The position numbers and the translations under genes were made by a program. Source: Nectonema munidae (Eukaryota; Nematomorpha; Nectonematoida; Nectonematidae). From it: DNA of 64,000 nucleotides. The stretch covers positions 245,001-309,000 of the forward strand of contig JAUIRK010000919.1 in NCBI GenBank assembly GCA_030549495.1, given 5' to 3'. Under the pieces are notes generated by a model. The model was not told the origin of the DNA, did not search any database, and saw only the letters and a list, made by a program, of their open reading frames with translations. Below, piece by piece: positions 61,201-64,000 of this stretch (its first letter is position 1; the number at the start of each line of letters is the position of its first letter).

Positions 61201-61433
61201 AGATGCACACCAAGGCCTCTATGCAAACCTGAACACTGAAGGCAAATCCATATACCATATGTTACACTAGCCCATTGCGGATTATTCGTTTGACACTCAA
61301 AACACTTCTATGCAAAATAAAATGAAAATAAGGTTTTCAAATAATAAGGTAATGCCATAAAGCTTTTTATTACATTATTTCCATGCTTCACTTTCAGTTC
61401 TCTGAGAATTTTTGATGTTTCTGGACTTGCCAT
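37065..61433 (-). CDS. ARFGAP1: ADP-ribosylation factor GTPase-activating protein 1, ten exons
   Basis: Joined coding exons, in order: 61433-61374, 61307-61198, 59251-59050, 54353-54291, 54223-54114, 49421-49332, 48356-48245, 44068-43847, 39540-39404, 37272-37065. All junctions are GT-AG and every phase agrees, giving 437 residues (human 406). Residues 1-124 form the ArfGAP domain: zinc finger C22-x2-C25-x16-C42-x2-C45, arginine finger R50 in [10 protein letters not shown], and [33 protein letters not shown] (128-141) matches the human LAEGREWSLESS segment. Residues about 240-285 ([18 protein letters not shown]) resemble the ALPS lipid-packing sensor. The C-terminus has DDWNW, like the human D-D-G-W. 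The family activates GTP hydrolysis on Arf1 at curved Golgi membranes to drive COPI uncoating. Exon assignment is by eye; exon 6 may be optional. Confidence 0.9.
38043..38170 (-). repeat. hAT-like repeat R, copy 2
   Basis: The reverse complement aligns with 30684-30785. The plus strand shows CAGTGCTTCTCAAATTGG, a standard hAT terminus, and immediately afterwards (38174) a second terminus-like CAGGGTTTCCCAAC. Lies in ARFGAP1 intron 9. Confidence 0.65.
38375..38797. mobile_element. Fold-back MITE with hAT-like termini, complete copy
   Basis: The ends are perfect inverted TCAGGGGCGCACATC and GATGTGCGCCCCTGA. The inner arms also pair: CCACGGGAGACCAAATATTG (about 38458-38477) and its inverse in GGATTGCTTGAATATTTGGTCTCCCGTG (about 38692-38719). 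Two G runs of twelve or more occur at 38401 and 38640. No target duplication could be found. Confidence 0.8.
39404..39540 (-). CDS. ARFGAP1: ARFGAP1 exon 9
   Basis: Acceptor ACAATATTCAG, donor GTATGC. Encodes [20 protein letters not shown] followed by a Lys/Asn/Ser-rich stretch, ending in phase 2, which fits the single leading base of the last exon. Confidence 0.78.
39990..43545 (+). other. Fossil L (polymerase) gene of a negative-strand RNA virus
   Basis: An endogenous viral element of mononegavirus type, read in the plus direction, opposite to the ARFGAP1 gene in whose intron 8 it lies. Visible parts in the right order are a segment from the N-terminal third of L (41953-42303, with [15 protein letters not shown] like the G-H-P block), a DKAILP block near 42437, and a stretch from the capping region and beyond ([12 protein letters not shown] near 42900 to about 43270). 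The part before 40430 is unassigned. Rhabdovirus or chuvirus relatives are likeliest. It is heavily broken, with well over ten interruptions, so it is old. No polyadenine tail or target duplication was found. Confidence 0.72.
43847..44068 (-). CDS. ARFGAP1: ARFGAP1 exon 8 (ALPS-like segment)
   Basis: Acceptor TTGTTTTGCCAG, donor GTTATT. Starts [20 protein letters not shown] and continues with [13 protein letters not shown]: a Ser/Gly/Ala-rich amphipathic pattern like human S-G-W-S-S-F-T-T-G-A-S-R-F-A-S-A-A. Ends SFGNIASK, like human V-S-Q-L-A-S-K. 74 codons, phase 0 to 0. Confidence 0.88.
44221..44510. mobile_element. Fold-back MITE, copy lacking its right arm
   Basis: Begins CAGGGGCGCACATCCTC and follows the 38375 copy closely through ACAGCGAAAATATTTTAATT to the internal G run, then ends before the second arm. 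Lies in ARFGAP1 intron 7. Confidence 0.8.
44527..44652. repeat. 64-bp tandem duplication
   Basis: ACATTACAGGAATTGATGAA at 44527 and again at 44591 begin two nearly identical units, each followed by AGGATATTTGATTGA and an AAAACAACTGAAAACAAA-type stretch. Confidence 0.85.
44747..44786. mobile_element. Fold-back MITE, terminal fragment
   Basis: TCAGGGGCGCACAT followed by a GAAATTATTGGAGGGGG stretch corresponds to the left terminus of the 38375 element. The remainder is missing. Confidence 0.7.
45748..45836 (+). repeat. tRNA-Ile SINE body fragment
   Basis: Matches the SINE body after the tRNA part (TCGATATAAGTGGCGCAAGTG, TCGATGAAAACACCCCACAG). More diverged than the other copies and lacking head and tail. 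Confidence 0.75.
46141..46420 (-). pseudogene. piggyBac transposase C-terminal cysteine region
   Basis: Contains [37 protein letters not shown] and KGSKYFDIL, matching the cysteine-rich finger that ends piggyBac transposases (C-x2-C, C-S-K-C-x-V-x-L-C and a C/Y-F-x-x-[FL] motif). It is directly preceded by the remnant of the N-terminal half, so the DDD catalytic core is deleted. Confidence 0.8.
46447..46990 (-). pseudogene. piggyBac transposase N-terminal region
   Basis: The stretch near 46990-46870 encodes an acidic leader with [18 protein letters not shown] and SDCDSEVEN, and 46707-46447 encodes [28 protein letters not shown] and a following helix, the start of the DDE_Tnp_1_7 domain. A stop and shifts separate the parts. 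Confidence 0.72.
47310..48240. other. Remainder of ARFGAP1 intron 7
   Basis: No element with recognisable ends. A run of ten or more G lies at about 48069-48080. The text around 47560-47790 is a loosely repetitive GGAGTCGG-type sequence, also seen near 39060-39290 and 53340-53420. Confidence 0.4.
48245..48356 (-). CDS. ARFGAP1: ARFGAP1 exon 7
   Basis: Acceptor TTCTTTTAG and a strong donor GTGAGT. Encodes [20 protein letters not shown] followed by a stretch ending LTNITY, parallel to the human Y-V-G-F-G-N-T segment that leads into the ALPS motif. Ends in phase 0. Confidence 0.85.
48657..48910. mobile_element. 254-bp MITE with 27-bp inverted ends
   Basis: TGGGTAAAATAGCTGTAGGG plus TAGAGAG at 48657-48683 is repeated inversely at 48884-48910 with two mismatches. 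The inside is AT-rich and non-coding. Superfamily not determined: no clear target duplication was seen. Lies in ARFGAP1 intron 6. Confidence 0.7.
49332..49421 (-). CDS. ARFGAP1: ARFGAP1 exon 6, candidate cassette exon
   Basis: 90 bases with acceptor TTATTTGAAG and donor GTAATC. Phase 2 at both ends, so it can be skipped without changing the frame. Encodes [20 protein letters not shown], comparable to the human K-A-F-E-D-W-L-N-D-D-L acidic/aromatic segment at this place. Confidence 0.75.
49425..51785. other. 5' part of ARFGAP1 intron 5 region, mostly unassigned
   Basis: Apart from the MITE at 50535-50671 there is nothing I can name. The stretch at about 51430-51530 may belong to the hAT remnant that follows, but it is too decayed to tell. 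Confidence 0.4.
50535..50671. mobile_element. piggyBac-type MITE (CCCATTTA subfamily)
   Basis: Runs from TTAACCCATTTACGGCC to GGCCTTAAATGAGTTAA with TTAA on both sides. Contains GTTCC-tatttt-GGAAC and three boxes (CGCCTGCTT, CGCCTGCGT, CGTCTGCTT), the first two with a shared T-to-C change. Confidence 0.9.
51790..52104 (+). mobile_element. hAT transposase C-terminal remnant
   Basis: The end of the frame reads [20 protein letters not shown] then [15 protein letters not shown] and a stop at 52102, the hAT dimerisation domain pattern (S-x-x-S-E-R-x-F-S, R-x-x-L, D-x-L-x-F-L). Just before it, VFKWLKEKF and a following CAKYLF match the usual W-W-x-x-x-x-x-x-F-P-x-L and A-x-x block. Both lie in interrupted frames. 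Confidence 0.75.
52246..52369. mobile_element. piggyBac-type MITE (CCCGTTAACG subfamily)
   Basis: Starts TTAACCCGTTAACGACCAG and ends CGACATCGGGTTAA. In reverse orientation it is the closest relative of 16033-16158. It retains the perfect palindrome TCGACTATAGTCGA just inside its right end and three boxes on the minus strand. Confidence 0.87.
52490..52660. repeat. GC-richer degenerate short repeat
   Basis: GGTGCGGGCAGGTGCAAAATAAA and GCGGGTGGGACAAGTGCAAAATAAA recur loosely, followed by GGGTGCGAATTGAT and GGAGCGGGACGGAGCC. No coding sense found. It directly precedes dispersed repeat P and may be part of it. Confidence 0.5.
52655..53115 (+). repeat. Dispersed repeat P, copy 2, containing a MITE
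   Basis: Aligns with 9140-9466 on both sides of the MITE at 52818-52954. The break in alignment coincides exactly with the MITE, so the MITE inserted into an existing copy of P. Confidence 0.78.
52818..52954. mobile_element. piggyBac-type MITE (CCCATTTA subfamily), inverted
   Basis: TTAACCCATTTAAGACC at one end and GGTCGTAAATGGGTTAA at the other. Relative to 50535-50671 it lies in reverse orientation, with the GTTCC palindrome near the right end and three GCAGACG boxes. Both TTAA targets are intact. Confidence 0.9.
53146..53282. mobile_element. Decayed piggyBac-type MITE, third subfamily
   Basis: CCCTTTCGTGACCAG is followed by the perfect palindrome GTATCATATATGATAC, then CTTCGTCTGCTTTTTC and a degenerate TTTTGCTTTTT box at the usual spacing, and AGTCAGAAACGGT. 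TTAA ends are lost. Assignment rests on layout rather than on the ends. Confidence 0.55.
54114..54223 (-). CDS. ARFGAP1: ARFGAP1 exon 5 (Ser/Asn-rich linker)
   Basis: Acceptor TTCCATTTAAG, donor GGTAACT context. Encodes a low-complexity linker beginning [20 protein letters not shown] and ending HKVYQ plus two bases. The linker is not conserved; the call rests on the splice sites, matching phases and position. Confidence 0.75.
54291..54353 (-). CDS. ARFGAP1: ARFGAP1 exon 4 (21 codons)
   Basis: A small phase 0 to 0 exon with acceptor TTTTTTAAAG and donor GTATGC. It encodes [20 protein letters not shown], matching the human segment just after the GAP domain. Intron 4 to the next exon is only 67 bp. 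Confidence 0.88.
54585..54611. repeat. Perfect 11-bp hairpin
   Basis: ATCAGTTCAAA and TTTGAACTGAT are separated by CATGC. Lies in ARFGAP1 intron 3, upstream of exon 4 on the gene strand. Confidence 0.8.
54960..57230 (+). mobile_element. LINE with RT and CCHC-like finger (RTE-like)
   Basis: In order: end of endonuclease/linker ([14 protein letters not shown] near 55115, then [20 protein letters not shown] at 55429), RT entry ([20 protein letters not shown] near 55790), [12 protein letters not shown] (56198), [12 protein letters not shown] (about 56360), [10 protein letters not shown] (56425), the cysteine segment [20 protein letters not shown] (about 56600) and the closing [16 protein letters not shown] (about 57030). 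This is a widespread metazoan LINE type related to RTE. Several frame breaks are present. Lies in ARFGAP1 intron 3, on the opposite strand. Confidence 0.85.
57440..58235 (+). mobile_element. hAT remnant, ZBED/FAM200-like transposase
   Basis: [20 protein letters not shown] (about 57721), [20 protein letters not shown] (about 57964) and [16 protein letters not shown] (about 58081) are blocks of the ZBED5/FAM200/SCAND3 class of hAT transposases. [16 protein letters not shown] near 58128 is its tail, but the conserved block with C-E-x-x-F-S between them is deleted. Upstream, [18 protein letters not shown] near 57590 fits the expected preceding block. Confidence 0.8.
58480..58820 (+). mobile_element. 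LINE 3' terminus with GAT tail
   Basis: GCCACCGACCCCATACATCG, the coding scrap KRGRPKMT near 58627 and [16 protein letters not shown] near 58710 resemble the closing basic segment of RTE-type ORFs (G-R-P-K-x-T-W, D-R-x-x-W-R). A GATGATGATGATGATGA microsatellite closes the element. It could be the end of the LINE at 54960-57230, separated from it by the hAT remnant. Confidence 0.65.
59050..59251 (-). CDS. ARFGAP1: ARFGAP1 exon 3 (end of GAP domain)
   Basis: Acceptor TTTCTTTTTAG. Encodes [29 protein letters not shown] and [14 protein letters not shown], matching human ARFGAP1 almost residue by residue except for an extra serine/asparagine-rich insert after SQHL. Donor GTAGCG, phase 0. Confidence 0.95.
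59797..59812. repeat. GTT microsatellite
   Basis: Five TTG/GTT units between GAGGGA and AGCCCCTAG, directly before a run of hairpins. It may be the tail of a repeat lying on the minus strand. Confidence 0.8.
59821..60009. other. Run of consecutive hairpins in ARFGAP1 intron 2
   Basis: Stems: GATTATACT/AGTATAATC (59821-59849, 9 bp perfect); CAGTT..AAACAA/TTGTTT..AACTG (59853-59881, with a small internal loop); GAGAGTATTT/AAATACTCTC (59883-59912, 10 bp perfect); AAAGTGTA/TACACTTT (59918-59942, 8 bp perfect); and a wider CAGCAGT/ACTGCTG pair (59948-60009). Five stems follow each other with almost no spacing. The family is not recognised; a structured SINE is possible. Confidence 0.6.
61198..61307 (-). 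CDS. ARFGAP1: ARFGAP1 exon 2 (zinc finger)
   Basis: Encodes the entire zinc finger, [20 protein letters not shown] then [16 protein letters not shown], with all four cysteines and the arginine finger. The acceptor is TTGCATAG and the donor GTAATG. It ends in phase 2. Confidence 0.95.
61374..61433 (-). CDS. ARFGAP1: ARFGAP1 exon 1 (residues 1-20)
   Basis: Starts ATG at 61433 and encodes [20 protein letters not shown], close to the start of animal ARFGAP1 (M-A-S-P-R-T-R-x-V-L-x-E-L). Donor GTAATA follows AAT. Intron 1 is only 66 bp (61308-61373). Confidence 0.9.
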
Positions 61434-61852
61434 ATGGAATGAAATTCTAAAAAAATTATACTGAATTATTTTTTCTCATAAAACTAAAATAATATTGTAA
61501 TTAGCAAACTAATATATTTTTGCAGGCCAGATTAATACCGAAAATATTTGAATAAAAAGCAGAAATAAAAATTGTGTGTGGTACTATTTATTATTAAGTA
61601 TAACTGTAATCAATCTTGATATTCGATTCGATGAATTGATTTTTGTGGAATGAATCTGAAATGTGATTTTTGTATTCATTAACTACAGATAAAAAATTTC
61701 TATTCTGTGTTCGATAAAACGATTTTACCGATACACTTAAAATTTATGGGAATAAGTTCTTTATCCACTGAAAAACTGGCAAAAACAAGATTTTTAAAAG
61801 TATTATTAATTTAAGTGAATAGATTTCAAGCTTTAGAGATTGAATTATTTTT

Positions 61853-61986
61853 TTAATCTTTTGAGGACGAGTATGACACCAGCGTCATAAAAATGAAAAC
61901 CGTCTGCTTTAAATTAAATGTATTAAATTGTATTGAAAAAGAAAGAAAGTGTTGAGTCTTCAAAATTCTGACCCTCAAAGGATTCA
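61853..61986. mobile_element. piggyBac-type MITE, fourth subfamily
   Basis: TTAATCTTTTGAGGACGAG at the left is mirrored by GACCCTCAAAGGATTCA at the right (right TTAA mutated). Just inside lies the hairpin TATGAC-accagc-GTCATA, then CCGTCTGCTTT. Layout matches the other subfamilies though the terminal repeats differ. Confidence 0.7.
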
Positions 61987-63152
61987 TGGACATTATTCTT
62001 TCAATATAGAACGGGAATAGAAAGTTTGTATTGTTTACGTCTACATTTCGTAGAAGGCAAATAAGTGTCATGTGATCCTTAAAAGTCACGCTATTCTGAG
62101 ATTTTCAGTGATTATGCTTGCATTTATGCTTGACCCTTTCAAGAACAATGGGACAACAGTATCAATTGATCTAGAAATAATTTCCACATCTAATCTTAAA
62201 TTGAAAAGTAAATTTATAAATATCAATTAGAAAATTTCTAAATTATTTTAGTCTAATTTTTGGCTGTTATTTTTATTCATATTTAAAATAGTGGTTGAGA
62301 CTTTTCAAACTATTTTGTCACAAAACGAAATAGAGGGTATGTTTTTGTATCAATTGGAAAAAAAGTAATCATACATGCCCACTATCCCAATGTTAATGAG
62401 ATTATATCGATTTAAAAACTTTAACCTAATTGCCGACTTTGGGAAACCTAAAGATTTTGGTTTTTATTTCGGATTAAAAAAAATGCTAACAACCAGATAG
62501 CATCTTCAAGTACAAAGATTTCAATAAATGGTAGGTGTAAAAAAGAAGTAATAAAAAAAATGAAATAGAAAATTCTCTTATACCACGCACGTTATCTGGA
62601 TTTTGTTATTTCATTGAACATAAAAATAATGTAAGTACCTGTATTTCATATTGACCTAATTCTCTATCTCTCTGCCTGTATATCACACATACACAGACAC
62701 AAATTTATAAATAAGCTGATAAATGCAATGCATGAATTGTCATACATACAAGTGTAAAAAGAAATAACGTCTTGCTCATTATTTTGCTCTAGTTCTGACT
62801 GCGATTCTCTTAAAAAAATCGTCAAACTTCAATAAAAAGAACATACTATTTTAGCATATATGAAGAAGAAGTTAGAAATCATAAATATGGTATAGATTTT
62901 TAAGGTAGAAAATATATTTAAAATACATAAACACATTATAAAAGATAAAGGACTACCAATTTTTTAAGTGTTAATATCTCCCGGAACCTTAAGAGATTGA
63001 ACAAGGGAGAAACACTTCATAATTTTTAATCAATAAATAATCAATTAGATATATAGAACTTATTTTCAACATCTCAATTGGAAAGTTATCTTTGAAGATA
63101 ACGATATGATAATATTGAGCTTCCATAAGATATCAATTGATCAGCAATTAAT

Positions 63153-63246
63153 TTCACAAGTATAAAAGGAGAAACATTACAATAACATTTTATAATTGCT
63201 TCACAAGTATAAAAGGAGAAACATTACAATAACATTTTATAATTGT
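63153..63246. repeat. 47-bp tandem duplication
   Basis: TTCACAAGTATAAAAGGAGA begins two adjacent 47-base units that are essentially identical, ending ACATTTTATAATTG. Confidence 0.9.
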
Positions 63247-64000
63247 TTTCTAATTTAAAATTATAGATTTAGAAATCTGAAAGAATTAAATTCTAATTAT
63301 TTTTGAATATTAGATGTAACTTTAAATAATATATTTTAAAAAAACTAATTTCCATTGTTGGCAAAATTTATGAGTTTGAAATATTTAATATTTGGAGCTA
63401 TAAAGCTTTGTATTCATTAGTTTAGTAGTAGATCCGACACTGATATATCACAAAATAAAGGAATCATACTATTCTATTGTACACAAAATTTAAAATATGC
63501 AAGAAGGAATATCAAAGAATTAAACAAATAAAATTAATAGATATAATTATATTAAAATATTATCAAACATCACATACCTTTATAATTTAATATCTTCTAT
63601 AAATTTCTAAAATTTTATTAAAAAATTATATAAAAAAAAAATTATGAGACATTTAACATAAAATAGAATAAAATTAATAGCAAAACAAATAACCACGTAT
63701 TATATAACAAATATTTATTTCTATCTATAAGAATGTACAAGATTTTGTCAGTTATGCATTTTATCAATTGTGGTTACTAGCTACTAATTTTGAATAAAAG
63801 CATCAAAAAAATTCGAATGTTTTTCGAACATTCCCTTTCTTTCTCCCAAACATGATATAATTTGTTTAAGTGAGACATGGATTTTGATTAGAGAATTAAT
63901 TTCAATATTTCTGGTAATAGATTTTTTCCATTAGGGGTCATACACATATGACGTCCCCATAAAAAATTGAAATTTGCCTACCCCCTCACCCCTCCCCCAC

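Larger units (their letters stand above)
61440..64000. other. Upstream flank of ARFGAP1, mostly unassigned
   Basis: Apart from the MITE at 61853-61986 and a short tandem duplication at 63153-63246, no gene or element is recognised. No core promoter motif for ARFGAP1 can be named. Confidence 0.4.

Overview
This is strongly AT-rich eukaryotic DNA, from an invertebrate animal by the look of it: three recognisable host genes, GT-AG introns from 66 bp to about 4.7 kb, metazoan lysosomal, ubiquitin-ligase and Golgi genes, and a dense load of decayed transposons. I saw no bacterial operons, CRISPR arrays, rRNA or intact tRNA genes. A crustacean or similar arthropod is possible, but nothing seen fixes the species.

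Layout. 1-19.4 kb is repeat territory: LINE scraps (6.2-7.1 kb), a tRNA-Ile-derived SINE (7.3, 13.7 and 16.0 kb), a pogo/Tigger remnant (8.3-9.1 kb), a second tRNA-like SINE (13.5 kb), a Merlin element with clean ends and target duplication (16.3-17.4 kb) and a Helitron Rep scrap (18.2 kb). 19.4-20.9 kb (minus) is a single-exon lysosomal membrane glycoprotein gene of the GLMP/NCU-G1 family. 21.3-25.5 kb holds two LINE remnants back to back. 25.5-31 kb is mostly empty apart from hAT ends and piggyBac-type MITEs at 30 kb. 31.2-33.1 kb (minus) is a single-exon glomulin-like gene. 33.7-35.8 kb is a minus-strand LINE.

The largest result is a split gene covering 37.1-61.4 kb on the minus strand. 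Ten exons with phase-matched GT-AG junctions encode an ARFGAP1 orthologue of 437 residues, with an intact ArfGAP zinc finger (CX2C-X16-CX2C), arginine finger and an ALPS-like segment. Its introns are a graveyard: a fossil of a negative-strand RNA virus L gene (intron 8), an internally deleted piggyBac element (intron 7), two hAT remnants, a LINE body and LINE tail (introns 3 and 5), several MITEs, and a run of hairpins beside a GTT microsatellite (intron 2).

The most distinctive novel-looking signals are: a piggyBac-type MITE superfamily whose subfamilies have different terminal repeats but share a sub-terminal palindrome and up to three CGTCTGC boxes, with a likely source element and a pre-insertion paralogous site both in this window; the five consecutive hairpins at 59.8-60.0 kb; and a phase-symmetric candidate cassette exon in ARFGAP1.
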